Below, piece by piece: positions 35,272 through 43,284 of a DNA stretch of 64,000 nt. The stretch's first letter is position 1. The number at the start of each line of letters is the position of its first letter. Source of the DNA: Bermanella sp. WJH001 (GTDB lineage Bacteria > Pseudomonadota > Gammaproteobacteria > Pseudomonadales > Oceanobacteraceae). Both the position numbers and the translations under genes were made by a program. Location: the NCBI RefSeq assembly GCF_030070105.1, contig NZ_JASJOO010000002.1:744001-808000 (forward strand), in the 5' to 3' direction. The notes under the pieces are model-generated. The model made no database searches. It was not told where the DNA came from and saw only the letters and a program-made list of their open reading frames with translations.

Positions 35272-35435
35272 ACCTAACATTTTAATCGTCCGTGTGCGCG
35301 TTTACACATTGTCAGACAATGCTGTTTTTCGGCCATAAGTATTTGAAGGGAAAGCGGTTTCTTTGAAATCCATTTCAAATCTTGCAGGAAAAACGCGCAC
35401 GCACGGTGTATTGAAATAACAGGCGCCTGTTATTT
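35272..35435 (-). repeat. attC-like site 3, long
   Basis: On the minus strand the R' box is GTTAGGT (35278-35272), matching the GTTRRRY consensus. The candidate R'' is AAATAAC at 35435-35429, identical to the one in site 1. Arms CCGTGTGCGCGTTT (35290-35303) and AAACGCGCACGCACGG (35391-35406) pair with a 2-base bulge. Small nested repeats lie inside (CATTGTC/GACAATG; TTTGAAAT/ATTTCAAA). At 164 bp it is at or above the long end for attC sites. Confidence 0.6.
35414..35435. repeat. 22-bp perfect palindrome
   Basis: AAATAACAGGC and its exact complement. It duplicates the R''-like box in both orientations, and may be a recombination scar or the distal end of attC-like site 3. Confidence 0.7.
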
Positions 35436-35686
35436 CTGAGCACGTGTTTGTATGTGGCTGATTTTGCATGGTTTTTAAATAATCATCCAGTGTAAACGCG
35501 CATTTTGTTGAATAAAAAATAGGCTTAAATCAATCAAAATGTCGGTTTTCAAAAATACGCTGTTTATTTATCAGGTGTTTTATCATTACTATCAATAGTG
35601 GCCCGCTAGGCTGATCGCTTGCGGGCATTACTCACCGTTTAACGCGATATATGCATAATCAGTGTGAATAACAGCGGCACCCTTGC
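35436..35686. other. gap between attC cluster and AraC gene
   Basis: AT-rich sequence with no ORF of note. A weak GCCCGC/GCGGGC hairpin near 35603-35628 may mark the end of the AraC transcript. No integrase gene or attI site is visible. Confidence 0.4.
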
Positions 35687-36700
35687 CTAAGATTTTTCTC
35701 GCCCTCTTAGCGCACTTGGTGTGTCGTTAAACCAGCGATGGCAAGCACGATAAAATGTAGACGATTCTGCAAATCCTAATTCCATCGCTACTTCTTTTAA
35801 GCTTTTATGGGTATTAAATATTAATTCTTGTGCTTTTTGTTTGCGTTGCTCATCCAAAATATCAAGAAAACTGGTGTCTTCTTCTTGTAAACGTCGCTGC
35901 AAGGTGCGTGTGCTGACGTTCAGTTTGTCAGCCACTTGCTCACGAGATAATTGAAAATGCGCACTTGCCACTATGCAATGGATTACCTTGGCCCGCCAAC
36001 TGGTGTTCCCATGGGCAGCCAGCATTTGATCCGCATGGGCTTTGTGTAAAGCATGCAACCCTGCATCACTTTCACGCAGGGTACGCTTTAAAATTTCTTT
36101 GGGAAATTGTATGGCGGTTTGAGCCTGTTTGAATTTAGGCACCACCGAAAAAACACCTTGGTAAAAACCTAGGTCACTTGCTCCTTCGTGGGGAAACGTC
36201 ACTTGTAGTGGGGTTATGCTTTCATCACCTAATAACCAGCGACTAAATGCCAGTAGTAGCGCAATGATTGATTCGTGTTGGTGGCGACTAAAGGGTTTGT
36301 TATCGGGTTTGGGGGTAAAATGAATCCATACATTCTGCCCTTCAAACGACATGCTCAACTCAGCACCTTCACTGATGAGTGGCATGTAAGACATGAAGTT
36401 TTCATAGGCCTGCATGAGGTTTTCACTGGTCATGGCTAAGTAGCCTACTGCATGAAAATACGCTGGGCGTACTCGCTGGCCCATCATTAAACCAAAAAAA
36501 TCATGGCCGCTTTTCTCTTCCGCTTTGGCCCATATATCTTGGGTTTGATCCAAGCTGAGGTAGGCGGGTTCATTTGCGTCTAAATCAAGGTGTAATTTCA
36601 GCTCTTGCAGGATGACACTTGGCTCCACTCCTAGTGATTGGGCCGCCGCTAAGATGGCCTTTACCCAATGTATGGATACTCGCTTATGGTCTGCATTCAT
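35687..36700 (-). CDS. AraC-family transcriptional regulator
   Basis: 337 residues, starting MNADHKRVSIHWVKAIL. The Arabinose_bd-type N-terminal domain (about 15-200; MMGQRVRPAYFHAVGYLAMT) is followed by the AraC DNA-binding domain (about 235-333) with LKEVAMELGFAESSTFYRAC and WFNDTPSALRGR. The adjacent helix REQVADKLNVSTRTLQRRLQ is the first HTH. It is divergent from the Mpo1-like membrane protein gene, possibly its target. Fifth member of this architecture in the window. Confidence 0.85.
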   Translation of the reverse strand: MNADHKRVSIHWVKAILAAAQSLGVEPSVILQELKLHLDLDANEPAYLSLDQTQDIWAKAEEKSGHDFFGLMMGQRVRPAYFHAVGYLAMTSENLMQAYENFMSYMPLISEGAELSMSFEGQNVWIHFTPKPDNKPFSRHQHESIIALLLAFSRWLLGDESITPLQVTFPHEGASDLGFYQGVFSVVPKFKQAQTAIQFPKEILKRTLRESDAGLHALHKAHADQMLAAHGNTSWRAKVIHCIVASAHFQLSREQVADKLNVSTRTLQRRLQEEDTSFLDILDEQRKQKAQELIFNTHKSLKEVAMELGFAESSTFYRACHRWFNDTPSALRGREKS

Positions 36701-36856
36701 GTTCTATCAAGCTTTGTTATCATTATTTTTGGCAATTAAGGCCTAATTGGCCTGCAAGGTCAATCAACAAGGCCCATAATAGCAGTGCTTATTTGTTTAG
36801 ATTTGTTACTGTTTGATTCTGCCAACATCATAACAATAGGCATTTAGGAGGCCCCC

Positions 36857-37330
36857 ATGGCAAAAAGTATTCAGCAATGGCTTGATGAGTATGGCTCAAG
36901 CCATCAAAACAAAACCAATAAACGTATTCATTGGTTTTGTGTGCCACAAATTTTTTGGACGGTCATGGCCGCTATTTATGTTATTCCTGTGCCTGCTGCC
37001 ATGGCTGAGATCAGCCCCCATTTAAATTGGGCAAGCGTTCTGTCTGTTGGGGCAATATTATTTTATGTGCGTTTATCACTGCCACTTGCCATTGGCATGG
37101 CTGTGTTTACCGGCGTGTGTTACGCCACCGTTCTGGCGTTTGATGCGGCTTTCCCTGGTTATTTACTTTGGTTTGCAGGTATTTGGTTTGTGGCGCTTTG
37201 GGCACTGCAATTTTACGGTCATGAAGTAGAAGGTAAAAAGCCTTCGTTCTTTAAAGATGTGCAATTTTTAATGATTGGCCCTGCTTGGTTAATGTCATTT
37301 ATTTATCAAAAAATAGGTTTAAAATACTAA
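36857..37330 (+). CDS. Mpo1-like (DUF962) membrane protein
   Basis: 157 residues with about four membrane helices. It starts SIQQWLDEYGSSHQNKTNKR with the downstream IHW, the histidine-containing N-terminal motif of the DUF962/Mpo1 family, and has a second histidine site at QFYGHEVEGKKPSF near the end. The yeast member Mpo1 is an Fe-dependent dioxygenase acting on 2-hydroxy fatty acids in alpha-oxidation. A lipid-oxidation role fits the window but is inferred. AGGAGG lies 8 bases before the ATG, a near-perfect ribosome site. Confidence 0.82.
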   Translation: MAKSIQQWLDEYGSSHQNKTNKRIHWFCVPQIFWTVMAAIYVIPVPAAMAEISPHLNWASVLSVGAILFYVRLSLPLAIGMAVFTGVCYATVLAFDAAFPGYLLWFAGIWFVALWALQFYGHEVEGKKPSFFKDVQFLMIGPAWLMSFIYQKIGLKY

Positions 37331-37352
37331 GCACATTTTGCTTTCAAAAAAA

Positions 37353-37380
37353 AACGCCAGTGATGACTGGCGTTTTTTTT
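37353..37380. terminator. bidirectional terminator
   Basis: AACGCCAGT (37353-37361), loop GATG, ACTGGCGTT (37366-37374), with long A- and T-runs on either side. It serves the Mpo1-like gene and the convergent cupin gene. Confidence 0.92.
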
Positions 37381-37390
37381 GCGGGTGTCG

Positions 37391-37750
37391 TTAAGATTGT
37401 TCGTATATGGAGTAAAACTTTTTGGCAATGCCAATGGTTTCCCATGTGCCTTGATAACCCGCCGGCACCACAAACGCATCACCTGCATTAATTTCTTCTA
37501 CGTGACCTTGTGCGTCCGTTAAAATTGCCTTGCCTTCGATCATGTAACAAAATTCATCTTCTGTGTAGTTAAGGTTCCACTTGCCCGTGGTTGACTCCCA
37601 AACACCGCAAAAAAAGTTTTCTTTGGTATTGGTGAAGAGATTATTCAATCGCTCAAGTGGCGCACCACTGATTAAGCGCTCTTTTGCCACTGGGGTTTGC
37701 TCTTGTCCTTCTAACGAAGGGCTAACTCTTAACAACTTGATAGCCGACAT
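37391..37750 (-). CDS. small cupin-domain protein
   Basis: 119 residues forming one cupin barrel. WNLNYTEDEFCYMIEGKAIL (about 58-77) and GDAFVVPAGYQGTWE (about 90-104) mark the two cupin motifs. The second lacks the usual histidine, so metal binding may be altered. The sequence resembles cupin_3 proteins found with amine-oxidation genes. It is the last gene of the puuB-tetR-cupin unit, 17 bp after tetR. Confidence 0.8.
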   Translation of the reverse strand: MSAIKLLRVSPSLEGQEQTPVAKERLISGAPLERLNNLFTNTKENFFCGVWESTTGKWNLNYTEDEFCYMIEGKAILTDAQGHVEEINAGDAFVVPAGYQGTWETIGIAKKFYSIYEQS

Positions 37751-37767
37751 GACTGTTACTCTTTGTT

Positions 37768-38451
37768 TTATTGATTGTAATTAACATCTGCTAAATAGGT
37801 TTTTAACAACGTTTTTATCATTAAATTCAGATCATTTAAGCTGCGTTTCGCGCGGTCCCCTTTTTGGTTCACAACCACTAAAAATAAACTATGGGTTGCT
37901 TCTAGATACACGCGAGCTAAACGCTCTCTTTCTTTTAAATGGTGATTAATGCCCATGCGTTTAAATACTTGTGCCATTTTTTTTATAACAAGCTCATCAT
38001 GTTGCTCGTCTAGTTGGCGCAGCTCTGGCACCGAAAACATGGCTTGCACTAACGTTAAAATGGCTTTTTGTTTTTTGTAGACTTTTAGGTTTGTTTTTAA
38101 CAGCCTATCAATGAGTTCTTCCAGTGCCATGGTTTCAATGGGCCATGTTTCAAATTCATTCAACACGGCTTCGATTTCGTCCAACCAGCGCATGGCCATG
38201 GCATACAAGATGGCATGTTTATTTGGAAAGTAGTGATAAAGTGAGCCAATTGATATGCCCACTTCTTTGGCGATGAGAATTGTATTTAGGTCGTCTAAAC
38301 CAACCCGCTCTAATAGCTCGCCAGTCACATCAATAATTTGCTTAGAACGCAGTTTAGAGCGACCTTGCACGGGTGCATTCCTTGGCGTGACATCTTTGGT
38401 TTTTTCTATATTTGAAGCGTCAGATGTCACTTCTTTATTTGAGCTGGTCAT
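37768..38451 (-). CDS. TetR-family transcriptional regulator
   Basis: 227 residues. The N-terminal DNA-binding domain (about 35-85) shows RSKQIIDVTGELLERVGLDD and the recognition helix GISIGSLYHYFPNKHAILYA. The C-terminal ligand domain is unassigned. It lies between puuB and the cupin gene on the minus strand, opposite the divergent puuA, and is the obvious candidate to control the polyamine genes. E. coli uses an unrelated HTH-cupin protein, PuuR, for this. Confidence 0.88.
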   Translation of the reverse strand: MTSSNKEVTSDASNIEKTKDVTPRNAPVQGRSKLRSKQIIDVTGELLERVGLDDLNTILIAKEVGISIGSLYHYFPNKHAILYAMAMRWLDEIEAVLNEFETWPIETMALEELIDRLLKTNLKVYKKQKAILTLVQAMFSVPELRQLDEQHDELVIKKMAQVFKRMGINHHLKERERLARVYLEATHSLFLVVVNQKGDRAKRSLNDLNLMIKTLLKTYLADVNYNQ

Positions 38452-38502
38452 ATCACCTCATAATATCTTAAATGGCATTAACCTAAGGTTAATGCCGCCG
38501 CG

Positions 38503-39777
38503 CTAAAAGAAGCGGTCACGCATGGAATAATAAAGCATGCCCGCCACTAATCCTGGGAAACGCAATAAAGTACCACCAGGAAAGGTTGGTGTTGGCACAG
38601 AGGCAAATACATCAAATTTTTCTGCACTGCCACTGACTGCCTGAGCCATGATTTTACCACCTAGTGTGGCAAGTGCCACACCATGACCAGAATAGCCTTG
38701 GGCCGCAAATACATTGTCTTCTAAACGATTAAAATATGGCATGCGGTTTAGTGTAATCGCAAGCGTGCCACCCCAGCCATAATCAATTTTTACGTCTGCT
38801 AAATCGGGGTAAAATTCCAACATGTATTTACGTACAAAATTGGGGATGTCGCTTGGGAATTTTGTGGTGTAGTTTTCACCACCGCCCCATAACAGGCGAT
38901 TGTCACCGGATAATTTAAAGTAGTTTATGACAAATTTTGAGTCTGCAACCGCCACATCATCACGATTTATTTTGCGACAAAGCTCTTCTGATAACGGCTC
39001 AGTGGCAATGATAAAGTTGTTGATCGGCATGATTTTGCCCGCGATTTTAGATTCCAGCTTACCAAGGTAACCATTACAAGCCAGTAGAATATATTTTGCC
39101 TTAATAATGCCACTGTCTGTTTTTACAAAGGCATTAGAGCCGCCTTTATAGTCAACCACTCGGCTGTTTTCATAGATGTTAGCACCGGCGTCAATTGCTG
39201 CTTTGGCCAGCCCTAACGCGTAGTTAAGGGGGTGCAAATGCGCCGCATCTTTGGCGTATTCGCCACCAAAATATCGGTCGGTTCCTAACATGGCTTCGAC
39301 TTCTGGCTTGGTTACGTATTCAACACTGTCATAACCCAGCACATCTCGCTTGTAGTCGATGCTTTCTTTGATGTGTTTTTCGTGGCGCGCTTTGGCGGCC
39401 ACATGCAAAATACCGGCTTTTAAATCACAATCAATTTGATGTTTTGCTATGAGTTCTTTTACTAGGTTTACGGATTCTATCGACATATCCCAAAGGCTAT
39501 CGGCCATGGGTTTTCCGACTTTTTTGATTAACTCATCATGGTCCATATTATGGCCCGGTGCCACTTGACCGCCGTTACGCCCTGACGCACCCCAGCCTAC
39601 CTTTTCAGCTTCTAACACACTTACGCTGTAACCCATTTGTGCCAAATGCAGTGCCGCCGACAACCCAGTAAAACCCGCACCTATGATACAAATATCGGCC
39701 TGCTGTTCACCTTCAAGCTTTGGTAGATCAAACTGCTGATTAGCCGTGGCTGAGTAATAAGATTCGACATAAGGCAT
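38503..39777 (-). CDS. puuB: gamma-glutamylputrescine oxidase-like FAD oxidoreductase
   Basis: 424 residues. DAO-type flavoprotein: the FAD-binding motif ADICIIGAGFTGLSAALHLA (about 24-43), followed by GWGASGRNGGQVAPGHNMD. The C-terminal GWGGTLAITLNRMPYF and AAQGYSGHGVALATLGG match the PuuB family, which oxidises gamma-glutamylated polyamines. The ATG at 39777 is chosen because AGGAG lies 6 bases upstream; an earlier ATG at 39783 overlaps that ribosome site. First gene of the puuB-tetR-cupin unit, divergent from puuA. Confidence 0.88.
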   Translation of the reverse strand: MPYVESYYSATANQQFDLPKLEGEQQADICIIGAGFTGLSAALHLAQMGYSVSVLEAEKVGWGASGRNGGQVAPGHNMDHDELIKKVGKPMADSLWDMSIESVNLVKELIAKHQIDCDLKAGILHVAAKARHEKHIKESIDYKRDVLGYDSVEYVTKPEVEAMLGTDRYFGGEYAKDAAHLHPLNYALGLAKAAIDAGANIYENSRVVDYKGGSNAFVKTDSGIIKAKYILLACNGYLGKLESKIAGKIMPINNFIIATEPLSEELCRKINRDDVAVADSKFVINYFKLSGDNRLLWGGGENYTTKFPSDIPNFVRKYMLEFYPDLADVKIDYGWGGTLAITLNRMPYFNRLEDNVFAAQGYSGHGVALATLGGKIMAQAVSGSAEKFDVFASVPTPTFPGGTLLRFPGLVAGMLYYSMRDRFF

Positions 39778-40127
39778 TGGCATCTCCTGTTTACACCGCC
39801 CATGGCGGCACGTAACTTTCTTTATAAAACCGAATAATACTTCTAATTTAATTTTGCTACAAGCCACAATATTTTCATTTTAAAAGTGGCTAAACGTTGC
39901 TTTTTTGGCATCTTTAAAATAGGCTACAACTCGAATAATAATTCGGTTTATTATTTATAAGCTTTAAGCTATCTACCCCCTACTGGGTATATAAATTAAA
40001 TTTATGATCAGAGTATTGTTTTAGCGAACCCATTATCTATTGTAGCTTTAGTATAGTTACACGGTTTGCTAATTAAATGAATTCGGCAATACTATTAAGC
40101 AGTCCACTAAGACCAAGAAGGTGATTT
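39778..40127. promoter_or_regulatory. divergent puuB/puuA control region
   Basis: 350 bp without a gene. It holds a CCGCC-CAT-GGCGG hairpin (39796-39808) just upstream of puuB, AAACCGAATAATA at 39827-39839, and a related inverted repeat at 39932-39945. The remainder is AT-rich. Confidence 0.6.
39928..39949. promoter_or_regulatory. candidate TetR operator
   Basis: CGAAT-AATA-ATTCG (39932-39945) is a perfect inverted repeat with partly symmetric flanks. A half-site-like CCGAATAATA recurs near the puuB start (39830-39839). Two related sites flanking divergent genes fit a TetR repressor; not proven. Confidence 0.45.
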
Positions 40128-41462
40128 ATGGAAGCCGTTGCTAGGTTTCTTAAAGAAAACGGTATTACTGAGGTAGAATCAACCCTACCTGATATGACAG
40201 GTAATGCTCGCGGTAAGTTTTATCCAACCAAAAAATTCCTTGCTGAAAAAGGCGGCCGCATTCCAGAGACCTTATTGGTCCAAACCGTTACCGGTGACTG
40301 GGCCAGCAATCACGACGACATCGTTGATCCAACCGATAAAGACATGTTTTTAGTCCCCGACCCAAATACACTTAGGGTTGTACCATGGGCAGATGAACCC
40401 ACTGCACAGGTAATTAACGACTGCTACACCAGTAAAGGCGAGTTACACCCATTATCTAGCCGCTCGGTATTACGTCGTGTTCTTGCTCTTTATGAAAAAG
40501 AAGGATTACAACCGGTTATCGCACCTGAGGTTGAATTTTACCTTGTTCAACCAAACCATGACCCTGATTACGAAATAAAACCTGCCACCGGTCGCTCTGG
40601 TCGCGCTGAAAATGCTCGCCAATCTTATAGCATTGATGCTGTAAATGAGTTTAATCCTGTGATCGATACGCTTTATTCTTATTGTCATGCTCAAGGCCTA
40701 GACGTTGACACACTGATTCATGAATCAGGTGCTGCACAAATGGAGATCAACTTTCTTCATGGTGATGCCCTAAGTCTTGCTGACCAAGTATTTGTATTCA
40801 AACGCACACTTCGTGAAACCGCTCTTAAACACGGTATCTATTCAACCTTTATGGCTAAGCCTATGCAAAAAGAACCGGGTAGTTCTATGCATATTCACCA
40901 AAGCCTATTAGATGTGAAAACCGGCAATAATATCTTTGCTAACGAAGATGGCAGTTACAGTGAAGTCTTTATGAATTACATTGGTGGTTTACAAAAATAC
41001 ACTGGCAGTGCCATTAGTTTTTTTGCGCCGAATGTGAACTCTTATCGTCGATTCGCGCCTGAAATTGCCGCACCAATTAATATGAATTGGGGTATTGATA
41101 ACCGTACAGCAGGTTTACGTGTACCAGAAGCAGTGGCTGAAGCCACACGAATTGAGAACCGTTTCCCAGGTGCCGACTGTAATCCTTATTTAGCCATTGC
41201 AGCGAGCTTAGCTTGCGGCTATCTTGGTATGAAAGAAAAACTAAAACCAACAGAACCAACATCAACGTCACCTGATGATGAAGTTGAAATTGCAAGAACC
41301 CTTGAAGAAGGTTTACGCATGCTTGAAGACTGCCCTGAATTAACCGACATTATGGGTAAGTCTTTCGTTGATGCTTATATTGGCGTTAAACGCAAAGAGT
41401 TTGAAACATTCCATGAAGTAATCAGCTCATGGGAACGTGAGTTTTTACTGTTGAATGTTTAA
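40128..41462 (+). CDS. puuA: gamma-glutamylpolyamine synthetase (glutamine synthetase family)
   Basis: 444 residues. Glutamine-synthetase fold: beta-grasp N-terminus with STLPDMTGNARGKFYP, then PEVEFYLVQPN (catalytic Glu), AAQMEINFLHGD, SSMHIHQSL (ATP/His motif) and ENRFPGADCNPYLAIAA. The short, non-adenylylated type of this length next to a PuuB-like oxidase and a polyamine-binding protein identifies PuuA or SpuI, which ligates glutamate to putrescine or another amine. AAGGTGATTT gives the ribosome site. The binding-protein gene follows after 76 bp. Confidence 0.9.
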   Translation: MEAVARFLKENGITEVESTLPDMTGNARGKFYPTKKFLAEKGGRIPETLLVQTVTGDWASNHDDIVDPTDKDMFLVPDPNTLRVVPWADEPTAQVINDCYTSKGELHPLSSRSVLRRVLALYEKEGLQPVIAPEVEFYLVQPNHDPDYEIKPATGRSGRAENARQSYSIDAVNEFNPVIDTLYSYCHAQGLDVDTLIHESGAAQMEINFLHGDALSLADQVFVFKRTLRETALKHGIYSTFMAKPMQKEPGSSMHIHQSLLDVKTGNNIFANEDGSYSEVFMNYIGGLQKYTGSAISFFAPNVNSYRRFAPEIAAPINMNWGIDNRTAGLRVPEAVAEATRIENRFPGADCNPYLAIAASLACGYLGMKEKLKPTEPTSTSPDDEVEIARTLEEGLRMLEDCPELTDIMGKSFVDAYIGVKRKEFETFHEVISSWEREFLLLNV

Positions 41463-41538
41463 ATAATAAATTTGGCCTCGTGAAATAATAATAAAAAACC
41501 AATAAAAATATGACATACACAACCAAGAGGTAGACTCT

Positions 41539-42657
41539 ATGAAAGCACCAACTTTGCCGGCCTTTAAAAAGGCGGTAGCCGTACTGGCATTAGGTTTAGC
41601 AACCAGCTTTTCTGCACAAGCAGAAGAAGTATTAAACTTCTATAACTGGTCAGACTATATTGCTGAAGACACCATTGCTAACTTTGAGAAAGAAACAGGC
41701 ATCAAAGTCGTTGCCGATGTTTTTGATAGTAACGAAGTGTTAGAAGCAAAAATGTTAGCGGGTAATTCTGGCTATGACATTGTGGTGCCTTCTGCCACAT
41801 TTATGGCACGCCAAATTCAAGCGGGTGTATTCCAGCCACTAGATCGCTCTAAACTACCTAACTACGCAGGCTTAGATAAAGGTTTGATGAAAACCCTATC
41901 TAAACTAGACGAAGGTAACAAACACGGTATCCCTTATCTTTGGGGCACAACCGGTATTGGTTATAACGTGAAGTTAGTTGAAAAAGCACTGGGCAAAGAT
42001 GCACCAGTAAACAGCTGGGACTTGGTGTTTAAACCTGAAAACCTAGCCAAGCTTAAAGACTGTGGTGTATCTGTGTTAGATAGCGCAGATGAGATCTACC
42101 CTCTTGCATTGCATTATGTGGGTATGGATCCGGGTTCAAAAAATGCAGCTGACTACAAAGACAGCAGCAAAGCGGCTCAGCTTTTAAAAGCGATTCGTCC
42201 GTCTATTACTCAGTTCCACTCGTCACAGTATATTAACAACTTAGCTAACGGTGATATCTGTGTGGCTATTGGTTGGTCAGGTGACATTCTTCAAGCAATG
42301 GATCGCGCAGATGAAGCTGAAAACGGTGTTGAAATTGCTTATACCATTCCAGTTGAAGGCACTTCAGTTTGGTTTGATATGTTAACCATTCCTAAAGAAG
42401 CTAAAAATGCTGATAACGCTTATAAGTTCATCAACTACTTACTTGATCCTAAAGTAATGGCGGATATCTCAAACTATGTTTGGTATCCAAACGGTGTACC
42501 TGCATCTAAAGCGCTTTTGGATGAAGAGATTTCTTCTAACCCAAGCATTTACCCAAGTGAAGAAGTTCAAGCTAAGCTGTTCCCGCTTTCCGTTCACGGA
42601 GCAAAAATCAGCAAGCTACAAACTCGTTTCTGGGCTAACTTAAAAGCCGGACGTTAA
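41539..42657 (+). CDS. potF: periplasmic polyamine-binding protein (PotF/SpuD type)
   Basis: 372 residues with a signal peptide (VAVLALGLATSFSAQA). The mature start EEVLNFYNWSDYIAEDTIAN is the PotF/SpuD signature, followed by YDIVVPSATFMARQIQAGVF and GTTGIGYN. The solute-binding protein of a polyamine ABC importer. No permease or ATPase genes are nearby, so the rest of the transporter must be encoded elsewhere. Cotranscription with puuA is likely; a strong terminator follows. Confidence 0.9.
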   Translation: MKAPTLPAFKKAVAVLALGLATSFSAQAEEVLNFYNWSDYIAEDTIANFEKETGIKVVADVFDSNEVLEAKMLAGNSGYDIVVPSATFMARQIQAGVFQPLDRSKLPNYAGLDKGLMKTLSKLDEGNKHGIPYLWGTTGIGYNVKLVEKALGKDAPVNSWDLVFKPENLAKLKDCGVSVLDSADEIYPLALHYVGMDPGSKNAADYKDSSKAAQLLKAIRPSITQFHSSQYINNLANGDICVAIGWSGDILQAMDRADEAENGVEIAYTIPVEGTSVWFDMLTIPKEAKNADNAYKFINYLLDPKVMADISNYVWYPNGVPASKALLDEEISSNPSIYPSEEVQAKLFPLSVHGAKISKLQTRFWANLKAGR

Positions 42658-42684
42658 TTTTTTTCGATTAACGTGACACTTTAA

Positions 42685-42716
42685 AAAACCAATTGAGAAA
42701 TCAATTGGTTTTTTTG
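42685..42716 (+). terminator. terminator after potF
   Basis: AAAACCAATTGA (42685-42696), loop GAAA, TCAATTGGTTTT (42701-42712), then more Ts. Confidence 0.92.
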
Positions 42717-42940
42717 TATCTGTTTAGTCACACAAATGTGAAATTTATTTAATTGATACAGTCCTGGGAATGGTCATTAACGAGGATTGCAATGAACCCC
42801 AGACAAAGCACTCAGGGATGACGGTTATGAGTTCTTATTGTAATTATTAGCTGACACATCACCCTTCAAATCAGAGTTCATAACCTTGCCACCCAAAATC
42901 AAAATCAAAATCAATCAGATGTTAAATTCAAGGCATAAAA
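42717..42940. other. gap between two terminators
   Basis: About 220 bp between the convergent potF and ihfA terminators. It contains a short AAAATC tandem run near 42894-42912. No gene is seen. Confidence 0.5.
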
Positions 42941-42964
42941 AAAGAGCAGCCTTAGCTGCTCTTT
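42936..42964 (-). terminator. terminator of the pheST-ihfA unit
   Basis: AAAGAGCAGC (42941-42950), loop CTTA, GCTGCTCTTT (42955-42964). On the minus strand it continues into a run of Ts (A-run 42937-42943). Confidence 0.92.
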
Positions 42965-42986
42965 TTATTCACCAAACTTCAACGAA

Positions 42987-43283
42987 TTACTCTTCGTTAT
43001 AGGCTTCAACTTGTACTTTTAATTTTTGACCCGGCCTAAAGGTGACCACACAACGGGCGGAGATTGGAATCTCTTCACCGGTTTTGGGGTTACGCCCAGG
43101 GCGCTGTCGTTTTTCTCTTAAATCAAAATTTCCAAATCCAGAAAGCTTAACTTGCTCTTTCTCGGTTAAACAAGTGCGAATCTCTTCAAAAAAGACATCT
43201 ACCATTTCTTTGGCTTCACGCTTATTTATACCAAGTTCGTCAAATAGCTTTTCTGCCATATCAGCCTTGGTGATCGCGGTCAT
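42987..43283 (-). CDS. ihfA: integration host factor subunit alpha
   Basis: 98 residues from the ATG at 43283, with GAGG 6 bases before it. HU/IHF fold: [20 protein letters not shown], then [20 protein letters not shown] and [20 protein letters not shown], including the Pro-tipped DNA-bending arm. IHF bends DNA for recombination and transcription. The order pheT-ihfA, with only one base between them, is the usual gammaproteobacterial arrangement. Confidence 0.95.
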   Translation of the reverse strand: MTAITKADMAEKLFDELGINKREAKEMVDVFFEEIRTCLTEKEQVKLSGFGNFDLREKRQRPGRNPKTGEEIPISARCVVTFRPGQKLKVQVEAYNEE

Positions 43284-43284
43284 A

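Noticed and set aside
35436..35686. attI site or integrase next to the cassette array
   Set aside because: No tyrosine-recombinase ORF in either direction within the window; the adjacent gene is an AraC regulator.
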